A stretch of DNA of 64,000 nucleotides from Alphaproteobacteria bacterium (GTDB taxonomy: Bacteria; Pseudomonadota; Alphaproteobacteria; SMXS01), in NCBI GenBank assembly GCA_028284945.1, contig JANQQJ010000037.1:1-64000 (forward strand). Reading direction: 5' to 3'. A program made the translations under genes and the position numbers. The first letter of the stretch is position 1. The number at the start of each line of letters is the position of its first letter. The notes under the pieces are model-generated. The model saw nothing but the letters and a program-made list of their open reading frames with translations, made no database searches and had not been told where the DNA came from. This document shows, one piece after another, positions 1 to 8,979 of the stretch.

Positions 1-1
1 G

Positions 2-532
2 ACGGCGGTGCTGGCGCAAGAGATGTTGCCGCATATCACCGACGTTCCGGTTTTTGTCGCCGGGGGTATCGGGCGCGGCGAAGCCATTGCGATGTACTTG
101 GAAATGGGCGCCAGCGGGGTTCAACTGGGCACCCGGTTTGTCTGTGCGACCGAAAGTATTGCCCACGAATCCTTCAAAAAAGCCTTCATTCGCGCCAATG
201 CGCGTGACGCGGTGTTGTCGGTCCAGCTTGACAAACGATTCCCGGTTATTCCGGTGCGCGCGCTGGCCAATACCGCCACGGATGCCTTTCTGGAGACGCA
301 GCGGGATGTGGTTCAGCGATTCCAGGCTGGCGATCTGGATCAGACGGCAGCACAGCTTGAAATAGAGCATTTCTGGGCGGGTGCGCTACGCCGCGCCGTG
401 GTCGATGGCGATATCGAAAACGGCTCGCTGATGGCTGGTCAAAGTGTTGGCATGGTGAAGAGCGAACAATCGACAGCTGACATCATTCAGGACTTGATCG
501 GTCAGGCCGCCTCCGCGCTGGCCAGCCGGTAG
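2..532 (+). CDS. nitronate monooxygenase-like flavin oxidoreductase, C-terminal part
   Basis: The gene enters from the left edge, so only about the last 176 codons are visible; its start is outside the window. The stretch VPVFVAGGIGRG followed by GASGVQLGTRFVCATES is the phosphate-binding half of the FMN TIM barrel in the nitronate monooxygenase / 2-nitropropane dioxygenase family. Members oxidise alkyl nitronates with O2, but many relatives have other flavin-dependent roles (for example FabK-type enoyl-ACP reductases), so the substrate is open. The stop lies 8 bp before the ptsP start, suggesting co-transcription. Family call fairly sure, substrate not. Confidence 0.8.
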   Translation, partial: TAVLAQEMLPHITDVPVFVAGGIGRGEAIAMYLEMGASGVQLGTRFVCATESIAHESFKKAFIRANARDAVLSVQLDKRFPVIPVRALANTATDAFLETQRDVVQRFQAGDLDQTAAQLEIEHFWAGALRRAVVDGDIENGSLMAGQSVGMVKSEQSTADIIQDLIGQAASALASR

Positions 533-540
533 TTTGCCCG

Positions 541-2802
541 ATGCCCGTTAGCGCAACAGGACCCCGGCTTCTCCTTCGGCGGATGCGGGAGCTCATGGCC
601 GCGCCTCTGGAGCCACAGGAGAAGCTCGACCAGATCGTTCAGGTCATCGCCAACAATATGGTCGCCGAAGTGTGTTCGATCTATGTCGCCCGCGCCGGCG
701 ATATTCTGGAACTGTTTGCGACCATTGGCTTGAACCCGGAGGCGGTTCATAAGACCAATCTTCGGGTTGGCGAAGGTCTTGTGGGCGAAATCGCAGCCAG
801 GGGCGCGCCGCTTAATCTGGCCGATGCGCAGTCGCATCCCAATTTTGCTTATCGTCCGGAGACGGGTGAAGAGATCTATCACTCTCTGCTTGGTGTGCCG
901 GTTATCCGGGCGGGGCGCGTGCTAGGGGTCCTGGCGGTTCAGAACGTAACTAGGCGTACCTATACAGAAGAAGAAGTCGAGGCGTTGCACGTCGTCGCCA
1001 TGGTGCTGGCCGAACTGGTCGGTTCCGGCGCGCTGATTGATCCCGATGAGGTTCATCGCGGCACCTTTGCACAAGGCCACCCACCAAAGATCGATGGTTT
1101 GGCGCTGTCCGACGGGATCGCGATTGGCAGGGTCGTTTTGCATGAGCCCCGCCTGGAGGTGACGCACCTAATCGCGGATGACGAGGACGCTGAACTGTCC
1201 CGGCTTGAAGCGGCGCTTGAGGATTTGAGGATTTCTCTCGACCGGATGTTTGAGAGCGCGGACCTCAGCCTTGATGACGAACATTTCGAGGTGCTCGAAA
1301 CCTATCGCATGTTTGCGCGCGATCGGGGCTGGGTGGAAAAAATCGCTGGCAGTATTCGCGGCGGTCTGACGGCAGAAGCGGCGGTACAGCGCGTGCAGGT
1401 CGAGAACAAGATTCGGATGGAGCGGGTCAACGACCCCTATCTGCGCGAACGGCTCAGCGACCTTGATGATCTGGCCAACCGGCTAATCAGACATCTGATG
1501 GGCTTGGACGAGGATCTTGAAGAACTGCTGCCCGGTGAAATGATCGTCGTGGCCAGAAACCTCGGGCCGGCTGAATTGCTGGACTATCACCAGGCGGATT
1601 TGCGGGGGCTTGTTCTGGCGGAGGGGTCACCCAACGGCCATGTGGCAATCATCGCTCGCGCCATGGGAATCCCGGTCATCGGTCAAGTCGAGGGCATCGT
1701 TGGCTTGGTCGACCCTGGCGACCGCATCATCGTCGACAGCGGAACATCCCAGGTCTTTCTGCTGCCGACGGAAGACATTGTCGCATTCTACGAAGAAGCG
1801 ATTGTCGCACAGGAGCGCCGGAAACGGGCCTATGTCAAACACCGTCAGCTACCGTCCGTCACCAAGGATGGCGTGGACATTTCGCTCCGGATCAACGCCG
1901 GGTTGGTTGCAGACCTGCCGCAACTGGATGAGACCGGTGCTGACGGGATCGGCCTGTTCAGGACGGAATTCCAGTTCATGGTGGGGGCGACGTTTCCCCG
2001 GCTTTCGGCACAGCGTGACCTTTATGCACGGGTGATCGATGCCGCCGGTGACCGGCCGGTGATCTTTCGCACGCTCGATATTGGCAGCGATAAGGACGTG
2101 CCGTTTCTCGATCGCCCGCGCGAGGACAACCCGGCTTTGGGGTGGCGGGCAATCCGCATGGGGTTGGATCGCCCGGCATTGCTTCGGTATCAGCTGCGGG
2201 CCTTGCTTGCCGCTGCGGAAGACAAGCCGCTTCATATCATGTTCCCCATGGTGACCGAGGCGCAGGAGTTCGTCACCGCCCGTTCTATCCTGGATCGGGA
2301 GCTCAAACGCCATGCACGCATGGATCGTAATCCGCCGTCTGACCTTCAGGTGGGTGCGATGATGGAAGTGCCGGCGTTGATCTGGCAACTCGATCGCTTC
2401 TTACCGCTGATCGATTTCATGTCGATTGGCAGCAATGACCTGATGCAGTACCTGTTTGCAACAGACCGGGGCAACACGATTCTGGCAGGACGGTACGACG
2501 TTCTTTCGCCGTCCGCTCTAACCGTCTTGAAGCAGATTATTCAGAAAGCAGATGCCGCTGGCGTGCCTCTGTCCCTATGTGGTGAAGCGGCGGGAAAACC
2601 GTTGGAAGCGATGGCGCTTGTCGGCCTGGGTCTCAGGACTCTGTCGATGCCACCGGCGGCCGTTGGGCCGGTCAAAGAAATGATCCGGACGGTTGATACT
2701 GGGAAGTTGCAAAACTACCTTGAGTCGTTGATAGGCGGCCTCGATCACAGTTTGCGCGCGAAACTGACGGATTTTGCCAGAGATCACGGCGTTGATGTCT
2801 GA
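541..2802 (+). CDS. ptsP: PtsP, enzyme I-Ntr of the nitrogen phosphotransferase system
   Basis: This 753-residue protein has an N-terminal GAF domain (about residues 15-160) followed by a full enzyme I module: the linker/N-terminal domain (about 180-340), the phosphohistidine domain with GSPNGHVAIIARAMGIPV (His367 is the predicted phosphorylated residue), and a PEP-binding TIM barrel (about 430-720) with GIGLFRTEFQFM and the late Cys in LSLCGEAAG. It takes phosphate from PEP and passes it to NPr and then EIIA-Ntr, a regulatory chain for nitrogen and potassium balance in proteobacteria; the GAF domain senses glutamine or alpha-ketoglutarate in studied homologues. Length and domain order are normal. 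It follows the flavoprotein gene by 8 bp. Confidence 0.96.
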   Translation: MPVSATGPRLLLRRMRELMAAPLEPQEKLDQIVQVIANNMVAEVCSIYVARAGDILELFATIGLNPEAVHKTNLRVGEGLVGEIAARGAPLNLADAQSHPNFAYRPETGEEIYHSLLGVPVIRAGRVLGVLAVQNVTRRTYTEEEVEALHVVAMVLAELVGSGALIDPDEVHRGTFAQGHPPKIDGLALSDGIAIGRVVLHEPRLEVTHLIADDEDAELSRLEAALEDLRISLDRMFESADLSLDDEHFEVLETYRMFARDRGWVEKIAGSIRGGLTAEAAVQRVQVENKIRMERVNDPYLRERLSDLDDLANRLIRHLMGLDEDLEELLPGEMIVVARNLGPAELLDYHQADLRGLVLAEGSPNGHVAIIARAMGIPVIGQVEGIVGLVDPGDRIIVDSGTSQVFLLPTEDIVAFYEEAIVAQERRKRAYVKHRQLPSVTKDGVDISLRINAGLVADLPQLDETGADGIGLFRTEFQFMVGATFPRLSAQRDLYARVIDAAGDRPVIFRTLDIGSDKDVPFLDRPREDNPALGWRAIRMGLDRPALLRYQLRALLAAAEDKPLHIMFPMVTEAQEFVTARSILDRELKRHARMDRNPPSDLQVGAMMEVPALIWQLDRFLPLIDFMSIGSNDLMQYLFATDRGNTILAGRYDVLSPSALTVLKQIIQKADAAGVPLSLCGEAAGKPLEAMALVGLGLRTLSMPPAAVGPVKEMIRTVDTGKLQNYLESLIGGLDHSLRAKLTDFARDHGVDV

Positions 2803-2966
2803 TTTTCTTAGGAAAACTGCGGTTTTCCGGTTGATCCTGTCAAACATTACAGCTACTTTTTTCACATAGGTAACTGCTTGACTGTTGCGAAATTGGCACA
2901 GGGGGCTGATGCGGCGGTTTGGGTGTTGTGCCTGATGTGGTCAAACACGGATAACGAGAAAAAAGA

Positions 2967-3620
2967 GTGGCGAGGCGCGGGGCTTCAAATCCCAGTTCAA
3001 ATCTACTGATTGTCGGTGACTCGACCAGCGGAACTGTTCCGTCGGCTGTGCGTGCCAAGCCGGTGGTTTCAGCGCCAGCTCCGGAAACAGCCCCAGCGCA
3101 AAATTCCCCGCAGACTGCTGTTCGACAGAACGCAGAACGTGAGGATTTGAGATCTTTCGGCCGGCGCTTGCGCGATGCGCGTCAGTTGCGCGGTTTCAGT
3201 ACCAGTGATGTGTCCCGCGCACTCAAATTCACCACCAGTCAGATTGAAGCGCTCGAAGCAGACGATTTGCAATGTATGGAACCAGTCTATGCCACTGGAT
3301 TCGTTCGATGTTACGCGCAGCTTCTCGGCGAAAAAGCGTTGGGGGCCAGTGTTGCCGAGGCGGTTGAAGCCTTCCAACACGAAAAGGGCTTTGTTCCGTC
3401 TTCGGGGACCGCAAAACCAGCCCGTGCGCCGCGCCGGGTGTTACGGTTGCCGCGCCTTCCGGGATTTTCCTTGGTCATCGCTGCCGCACTGATGTCGATT
3501 GCAGTATATGCCAGTTGGCATTTCTTCAAGGAGCCTGTCGCGACGGCCAAGCCGGTTGCGGGGCAGTCTGCCTATCAAGGTGCCGTCGCCGATATCGCAG
3601 TCTATAGGGCAGATCGATAG
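2967..3620 (+). CDS. RodZ-like membrane-anchored HTH protein, short form
   Basis: A 217-residue protein begins at a GTG with a low-complexity Ser/Pro/Ala stretch (about 1-55), then a Cro/CI-like helix-turn-helix of the RodZ type (about 60-135, FGRRLRDARQLRGFSTSDVSRALK), a basic linker, one transmembrane helix (about 165-185) and only some 30 residues beyond it. RodZ normally tethers MreB to the elongasome and carries a large periplasmic DUF4115 domain; that domain is missing. The position directly before ispG matches the rodZ-ispG order seen in many proteobacteria, supporting orthology. The stop is clean with no recognisable DUF4115 remnant after it. The GTG start is the best available choice but not certain. 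Confidence 0.75.
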   Translation: MARRGASNPSSNLLIVGDSTSGTVPSAVRAKPVVSAPAPETAPAQNSPQTAVRQNAEREDLRSFGRRLRDARQLRGFSTSDVSRALKFTTSQIEALEADDLQCMEPVYATGFVRCYAQLLGEKALGASVAEAVEAFQHEKGFVPSSGTAKPARAPRRVLRLPRLPGFSLVIAAALMSIAVYASWHFFKEPVATAKPVAGQSAYQGAVADIAVYRADR

Positions 3621-3702
3621 TAAGACACAGCAGCCTCATTTGCTGACTTCCAATTTGTGATGCGGTATAAGCACTGCACGTTTTTAGCGGGTGCATCTGA
3701 CC

Positions 3703-4830
3703 ATGAGTGTTCGTCCCTATCGAGATATTGATCGCCGGGTTTCGCGGCAGATCCATGTTGGTAACGTGCCCGTCGGGGGTGACGCGCCGATCAGCGTTCA
3801 ATCCATGACCAATACGCTGACGTCTGATCCGGTGTCGACCATTGCCCAGATCAAGGCGCTGGAAGAGGCCGGGGCCGATATCGTTCGTGTGTCCTGTCCG
3901 GATGAAGACTCCACCGCGGCGCTGAAGCAGATCGTTGATGCGACGACTGTCCCGATCGTTGCCGACATTCATTTTCATTATAAGCGCGCCATCGAGGCGG
4001 CAGAGGCCGGGGCAGCCTGTCTGCGGATCAACCCGGGGAATATTGGGTCGGCAGAACGCGTGCGTGAAGTCGTCAAGGCCGCCAAGGACCATGGCTGTTC
4101 CATGCGCATTGGCGTCAATGCCGGATCGCTTGAACGCGACCTTTTGGAGAAATACGGCGAGCCTTGCCCGGAAGCGATGGTCGAAAGTGCGCTCGATCAC
4201 GCGCGGATTTTGGAAGATAACGACTTCCACGAATTCAAGATTAGCGTGAAAGCGTCGGATGTGTTTCTGGCTGTCGCCGCCTATCAGGGATTGGCCGATG
4301 CCTGCGACTATCCTTTGCATCTGGGCATTACCGAAGCGGGCGGGTTGATGACCGGCACGGTGAAGTCGTCGATTGGTCTCGGCATGCTGCTCTGGGCAGG
4401 TATCGGTGACACCATCCGGGTGTCGCTGTCGGCGGACCCGGTCGAGGAAATCCGTGTCGGGTTCGATATTTTGAAGAGCCTGGGGCTGCGCACCCGCGGT
4501 GTGTCGATTGTGTCGTGCCCGTCTTGTGCGCGGCAGGGCTTTGAAGTGATCAAGACCGTTGAGCTTCTGGAAGAACGCCTGGCCCATATTGACGAGCCGA
4601 TGACCTTATCTGTGCTTGGCTGTGTGGTGAACGGCCCCGGCGAAGCGCGCGAGACCGATATCGGCCTGACCGGCGGCGGTGCCGGTAGCCACATGGTCTA
4701 CTTGTCTGGCCTACCGGATCACAAGGTCGACGATGGTGCGATGATCGATCACATTGTCGGCTTGGTTGAAAAGAAGGCCGCCGAGCTTAAGGCTGAGCGC
4801 GCCGCCGCCGACTTCGCCGAAGCCTCTTAG
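3703..4830 (+). CDS. ispG: IspG, 4-hydroxy-3-methylbut-2-enyl diphosphate synthase
   Basis: IspG reductively opens methylerythritol cyclodiphosphate to HMBPP in the MEP isoprenoid pathway, using a [4Fe-4S] cluster. The N-terminal TIM barrel begins with the typical [15 protein letters not shown]; the C-terminal cluster domain shows [12 protein letters not shown] and [13 protein letters not shown], which supply the cluster cysteines and the NGPGE signature. I start at the ATG of [12 protein letters not shown] (375 residues); a GTG 12 bp upstream is in frame and possible. It lies between the RodZ-like gene and hisS, with 22 bp to hisS. Confidence 0.95.
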   Translation: MSVRPYRDIDRRVSRQIHVGNVPVGGDAPISVQSMTNTLTSDPVSTIAQIKALEEAGADIVRVSCPDEDSTAALKQIVDATTVPIVADIHFHYKRAIEAAEAGAACLRINPGNIGSAERVREVVKAAKDHGCSMRIGVNAGSLERDLLEKYGEPCPEAMVESALDHARILEDNDFHEFKISVKASDVFLAVAAYQGLADACDYPLHLGITEAGGLMTGTVKSSIGLGMLLWAGIGDTIRVSLSADPVEEIRVGFDILKSLGLRTRGVSIVSCPSCARQGFEVIKTVELLEERLAHIDEPMTLSVLGCVVNGPGEARETDIGLTGGGAGSHMVYLSGLPDHKVDDGAMIDHIVGLVEKKAAELKAERAAADFAEAS

Positions 4831-4852
4831 CGCCTCTTACTGGAGCCATCCA

Positions 4853-6097
4853 TTGGCAAAGTTGCAGCCGATCCGCGGCACCCATGACCTATTGTTCGAC
4901 GACGCGCGCAAACATGCTCACGTCATGGACGTGTTTCGTGAGCTTGCGGAACGCTACGGTTATGGCCGGATCGACACGCCCATCATCGAATTCACCGAAG
5001 TGTTCAAACGGACCCTCGGCGAAACCACCGATGTCGTGACAAAAGAGATGTACACCTTCGAGGATCGCGGTGGTGACAGCATCACGCTTCGGCCGGAATT
5101 GACCGCCGGTGTCGCGCGGGCGTTCATTTCTGGCGGGTTGGCGCAGAACCTGCCCTTGAAACTCTATTCCTGGGGGGCGATGTTCCGCCGCGAGCGCCCG
5201 CAAAAGGGCCGCCAACGCCAGTTCCACCAGCTTGATGTTGAGGTTCTGGGTGTCGATGGGCCGCAGGCCGATATTGAAGTCATTGCGCTGGGTGCGCATC
5301 TGCTTGACGAACTAGGGCTTGGCGACAGGGTCACGCTTGAACTCAATACCCTGGGTGACCGGGAAAGCCGCAAGGCCTATCGGGATGTCTTGGCCGGTTA
5401 TCTGGCGGACCACCGCGACCAGCTCAGCGAAGAGGGGAAGCATCGGCTCGATCATAACCCGCTGCGCATTCTCGATACGAAGGACAAGGGCGACCGGGCC
5501 GTGATCGCGGATGCGCCGCGAATATCTGACCATTTGAACGCAGAATCGGCGGACTTCTTTGCCGAGGTCTGCGACGGGCTGGACCGGTTGAAGATCGACT
5601 ACGTGCTCAACGAAAAACTCGTGCGCGGCTTTGACTATTACACCCACACCGCCTTTGAATTCATCACCGAGCATTTGGGGGCACAGGGCACGGTTATTGG
5701 CGGCGGCCGATATGACCACCTGATCGAGACCATGGGTGGCCCAGCGACGCCGGGGATCGGCTGGGCGGCCGGAATCGAACGGCTGGCGATGTTGGCGGAA
5801 GAAGCGCCACCCTCCGTTCGTCCGATTGTGGTCATTCCCGTGGGTGCCGAGGCTCAAGATGCAGCCTTGGTGTTGACCAATAGCCTGCGGCGGCTTGGGC
5901 TGACAGCGGACCAGGGATTTCGGGGCAACCTGAAAAAGCGAATGGATCGCGCCAACAAGGCCAATGCCAGTTTTGCTGTTTTGATCGGCGGTGACGAACT
6001 TGAACGCGGCGTTGCGACAGTTCGTAACCTTGATACAGGCGACCAGACCGAAGTGGCCATGGATCAGGTCGCCGCGCATTTGTCCTCAAAGCTCTGA
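4853..6097 (+). CDS. hisS: HisS, histidyl-tRNA synthetase
   Basis: Class II histidyl-tRNA synthetase of 414 residues, charging tRNA-His in the cytoplasm. It starts [14 protein letters not shown]; motif 2 region [13 protein letters not shown], histidine-specific GGRYDHLIE, and a C-terminal anticodon-binding domain (about 320-414) are all visible. The chosen start is TTG at 4853, with GGAG about 8 nt upstream; the frame extends further 5' but that would overlap ispG and add residues unlike the family. hisS is separated from prfA by only 2 bp, so ispG, hisS, prfA and prmC probably form one transcript. Confidence 0.95.
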   Translation: MAKLQPIRGTHDLLFDDARKHAHVMDVFRELAERYGYGRIDTPIIEFTEVFKRTLGETTDVVTKEMYTFEDRGGDSITLRPELTAGVARAFISGGLAQNLPLKLYSWGAMFRRERPQKGRQRQFHQLDVEVLGVDGPQADIEVIALGAHLLDELGLGDRVTLELNTLGDRESRKAYRDVLAGYLADHRDQLSEEGKHRLDHNPLRILDTKDKGDRAVIADAPRISDHLNAESADFFAEVCDGLDRLKIDYVLNEKLVRGFDYYTHTAFEFITEHLGAQGTVIGGGRYDHLIETMGGPATPGIGWAAGIERLAMLAEEAPPSVRPIVVIPVGAEAQDAALVLTNSLRRLGLTADQGFRGNLKKRMDRANKANASFAVLIGGDELERGVATVRNLDTGDQTEVAMDQVAAHLSSKL

Positions 6098-6099
6098 CG

Positions 6100-7197
6100 A
6101 TGGCGCAGATTCCGGACCAGAAACTCGTTCAAGTCGTTGACCGCTTCGAAATGCTCGAGGCGCAGTTGGCGGATGCCGCTAACCTGTCGCAGGATGAATT
6201 CGCCAGTATCTCAAAGGAGTATTCCGACCTGACCCCGGTGGTCGCTGGCGTCAGGCAATACCGGGCACTCAATCAGGAAATTTCTGATCTGGCGGACATG
6301 ATCGAGGACGAGGACGCCGACGCCGAAATGCGCGGCCTCGCCGAAGAAGAATTGCGCGCACTGAAAGAACGTCTTCCGGACGAAGAACGCGCGCTTCAGC
6401 TTGCGCTGTTGCCCAAGGATTCAGACGACGACAAGAGTGTCATTATCGAGGTGCGCGCCGGGACTGGCGGCGACGAGGCGGCGTTGTTCGCCGGTGATCT
6501 GTTTCGCATGTATCAGCGCTATGCGGATCTGCAGGGCTGGAAGACGGAGCTGATGTCAGCCAGCGATTCGAGCGTGGGCGGTTACAAGGAAGTCGTACTT
6601 GCGGTGAATGGGCAGGGGGCGTTTGCCCGGCTGAAATACGAGTCCGGCGTACACCGCGTCCAGCGTGTGCCGGAAACAGAATCCCAGGGCCGCATCCATA
6701 CGTCGGCGGCTACCGTGGCGGTGCTTCCCGAGGCTGAGGAGGTGGATATCGAAGTTGAGGATAAGGATATCCGTATCGACGTGTTCCGCGCATCCGGCGC
6801 CGGTGGCCAGCACGTGAACACGACCGATAGCGCGGTTCGGATTACACACCTTCCCACTGGTTTGGTCGTCTCCCAACAGGATGAGAAGTCGCAGCACAAG
6901 AACCGCGCCAAGGCGATGAAAATTCTCCGGGCGCGGCTCTATGAGGCCGAACGTGAACGGCAGGCGACCGAGCGATCAGAATCGCGACGTAGTCAGGTGG
7001 GATCAGGGGACAGGTCTGAACGTATCCGCACCTACAACTTCCCTCAGAACCGTGTGACCGACCACCGCATTAACTATACATTGCACAAGCTCGATCAAAT
7101 CGTTCAAGGCGATGGGTTGGATGAAGTGATCGATAGATTACGGGCCGAAGATCAAGCCGCACAGTTGGCGGCGATGGAGACTGACGGAGCAGCCTAG
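6100..7197 (+). CDS. prfA: RF1, peptide chain release factor 1
   Basis: The factor that recognises UAA and UAG and triggers peptidyl-tRNA hydrolysis. The 365-residue protein has the RF1 tripeptide PxT (Pro191-Glu-Thr193, in [13 protein letters not shown]) and the universal GGQ at residues 235-237 (GAGGQHVN), the glutamine methylated by PrmC. Length is normal. Its stop codon shares one base with the GTG start of prmC, its own modifying enzyme, so translation is likely coupled. Confidence 0.97.
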   Translation: MAQIPDQKLVQVVDRFEMLEAQLADAANLSQDEFASISKEYSDLTPVVAGVRQYRALNQEISDLADMIEDEDADAEMRGLAEEELRALKERLPDEERALQLALLPKDSDDDKSVIIEVRAGTGGDEAALFAGDLFRMYQRYADLQGWKTELMSASDSSVGGYKEVVLAVNGQGAFARLKYESGVHRVQRVPETESQGRIHTSAATVAVLPEAEEVDIEVEDKDIRIDVFRASGAGGQHVNTTDSAVRITHLPTGLVVSQQDEKSQHKNRAKAMKILRARLYEAERERQATERSESRRSQVGSGDRSERIRTYNFPQNRVTDHRINYTLHKLDQIVQGDGLDEVIDRLRAEDQAAQLAAMETDGAA

Positions 7198-8045
7198 TGC
7201 CCGTACGCGTCGATAGATTGATCGCCCAAGGCCGCCAGCAGCTTGAAGAAGCCGGCATGGGCACGCCGGCACTCGATGCCGCGATGCTTCTCACTGCGGC
7301 CAGCAGTCTCGAACGGTCAGCCCAGATGGCCTATCCGGAGCGGGAGGTCAGCGACGAAACCGTCGCCATATTCAAAGATCTTATCGAAAAGCGCGCATCG
7401 CATGTACCGGTGTCACGCCTGATCGGCATGCGAGAATTCTGGAGCCTGGAATTCGACATCAATGAGGCCGTTCTGGACCCGCGCCCTGATAGCGAGACGC
7501 TTGTCCGGTTTACTCTGGACAAATTGGGTTTGAGCGGACCCAGCCGAATACTGGATCTGGGCACTGGCACCGGGTGCCTGCTGCTTGCGGCGCTTAGTGA
7601 ACGCGAAAACGATACCGGCCTTGGTATCGACATCAGCGCTGACGCAGTGGCAATGGCCAAACACAATGCGGTTCGGCTGGGATTATCGGACCGCGCTGCG
7701 TTTGCAGTTGGAGACTGGTGTGCCGGAGTGGAACAGGAGTCGTTCGATCTCGTACTCTCGAACCCTCCCTATATTGCGAGCGGTGATATTGATGATCTGG
7801 CGCCCGAAGTGAGGGAGCACGACCCACATGTTGCGCTTGATGGCGGTGACGATGGCTTGGCTGCGTACCGCGCGCTGGTCGATCAGGCGCCACCGGTACT
7901 CAAGCCGGGTGGTACGCTGATATTTGAGGTGGGCGCTGATCAGGCGGCCGACGTTGTGTCTCTGTTGGAAGGCACTGGCGCCACCGGGACAGAAGCCCGA
8001 AGCGATCTCTCTGGAATTACTCGTTGCGTCGCCGCAACATTCTAG
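7197..8045 (+). CDS. prmC: PrmC (HemK), release factor glutamine methyltransferase
   Basis: SAM-dependent N5-methylation of the GGQ glutamine in release factors. The 282-residue protein has an N-terminal helical substrate-binding domain, the SAM motif LDLGTGTGCLLLAAL (about 121-135) and the catalytic NPPY (about residue 189, LSNPPYIASGD). It starts at GTG 7197, overlapping the last base of the prfA stop, the classic prfA-prmC arrangement. Confidence 0.95.
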   Translation: MPVRVDRLIAQGRQQLEEAGMGTPALDAAMLLTAASSLERSAQMAYPEREVSDETVAIFKDLIEKRASHVPVSRLIGMREFWSLEFDINEAVLDPRPDSETLVRFTLDKLGLSGPSRILDLGTGTGCLLLAALSERENDTGLGIDISADAVAMAKHNAVRLGLSDRAAFAVGDWCAGVEQESFDLVLSNPPYIASGDIDDLAPEVREHDPHVALDGGDDGLAAYRALVDQAPPVLKPGGTLIFEVGADQAADVVSLLEGTGATGTEARSDLSGITRCVAATF

Positions 8046-8276
8046 AAAAACGGCTCTCAACCTATGTCATTTTAGTGTTGGAATCCGTGTCATCCCGGTC
8101 TAGGGTCCTTTTCAGGAGTTGCACGATCTTGTGGTCCTGCTCTCCCAACATCTTCCTGAGCTTTGGTCATTGATTCAGTCTTTATGGCTGGCTCGCAGAT
8201 TAAAGGTTCTGCCGGTAACGGTGGGTAGGATGAGCGGTTTTGCCGCATAACATCAATAACAGACAGTGATGCTGAA
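8046..8276. other. intergenic region between prmC and the DUF4167 gene
   Basis: A 231-bp gap with no convincing ORF, tRNA or strong hairpin terminator. It probably holds the end of the prmC transcript and the promoter of the DUF4167 gene; I cannot place boxes with confidence. Confidence 0.4.
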
Positions 8277-8879
8277 ATGAGACACAGCAGTGGTGGTAAG
8301 CGTCCCCGGGGGCGCTCAGGCAGGCGGTCAGGTGGCGGAGGGGGCTCTAATTCGAACCGGGCCTATGACAGCAATGGACCCAGTGGAAAGTTGCGCGGAA
8401 CAGCAGCACAACTTGTTGATAAATATACCGCTTTGGCACGCGACGCACGGGCCGGGCGTGACCGGGTGCTGGTCGAAAACTATTTTCAGCATGCCGAACA
8501 CTACCAAAGGCTCGTGAACGAGCTTCAGGCGCAGCAGGCAGCGCGGGAAGAACAGCCACAGGTTCAGCAGAACCAACCGTCCGGCGACCAGCAGTCCCAG
8601 CAGCGTGACGGGCAGAAAACCAAGCAGCCAGAGGCTCAAAAAGCAGACCAGCAGCCGGAGGTTCAGGCACAACCGGCTTCAGAGGGCAACGGGGCCAATG
8701 GCGCCGCTGTTAACGGGGCTCCGGGCAGTGAGGAACAGCCCACGGTCGACGTGCCGGTGACAGAAGAACCCGAAGTCGCCGTTGAAGCCAAGCCCAAGCG
8801 CCGCCGCCGTGCACCGGCGAAGAAGGCTGAAGCGGATTCGGCTGAATCGTCGGAAGAAGCATCCTCAGCTGAGGCCTAG
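8277..8879 (+). CDS. DUF4167 domain protein
   Basis: A 200-residue basic/low-complexity protein. The N-terminus is Gly/Arg/Ser-rich (RSGRRSGGGGGSNSN), followed by the conserved block GTAAQLVDKYTALARDARAGRDRVLVENYFQHAEHY split over about residues 41-75, which is the DUF4167 signature of alphaproteobacteria. The rest is Gln/Glu/Pro-rich, then a Lys/Arg patch (KPKRRRRAPAKK) and an acidic Ser/Glu/Ala tail. Function is unknown; the RGG-like start and basic patch would fit RNA binding (inference). It sits between prmC and clpB, as in related genomes. Confidence 0.88.
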   Translation: MRHSSGGKRPRGRSGRRSGGGGGSNSNRAYDSNGPSGKLRGTAAQLVDKYTALARDARAGRDRVLVENYFQHAEHYQRLVNELQAQQAAREEQPQVQQNQPSGDQQSQQRDGQKTKQPEAQKADQQPEVQAQPASEGNGANGAAVNGAPGSEEQPTVDVPVTEEPEVAVEAKPKRRRRAPAKKAEADSAESSEEASSAEA

Positions 8880-8891
8880 CTCCAAAAACAC

Positions 8892-8930
8892 ATTTCACCC
8901 CTTGTGTTGCAGATTAGCAACACCATATCT
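8892..8930 (+). promoter_or_regulatory. RpoH (sigma-32) type heat-shock promoter for clpB
   Basis: TTTCACCCCTTGTG (8893-8906) closely resembles the -35 region of sigma-32 promoters (TnTCnCCCTTGAA). Fourteen bases later CACCATATC (8921-8929) resembles the -10 CCCCATnT. It lies about 50 bp upstream of the clpB start, and clpB is a classic RpoH target, so the assignment makes sense both by sequence and by gene. Confidence 0.65.
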
Positions 8931-8979
8931 GTGGGCAGTCAACTTGAATTGCCGAATACAGATATGAATGAGGGGTCAC

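Noticed and set aside
2811-2828. Stem GGAAAAC / GTTTTCC after ptsP as terminator
   Set aside because: Short stem and no T-run; may be a weak structure only.
3526-4587. 353-codon minus-strand frame opposite ispG
   Set aside because: Pure antisense of a clear ispG; long only because of GC-rich codon bias.
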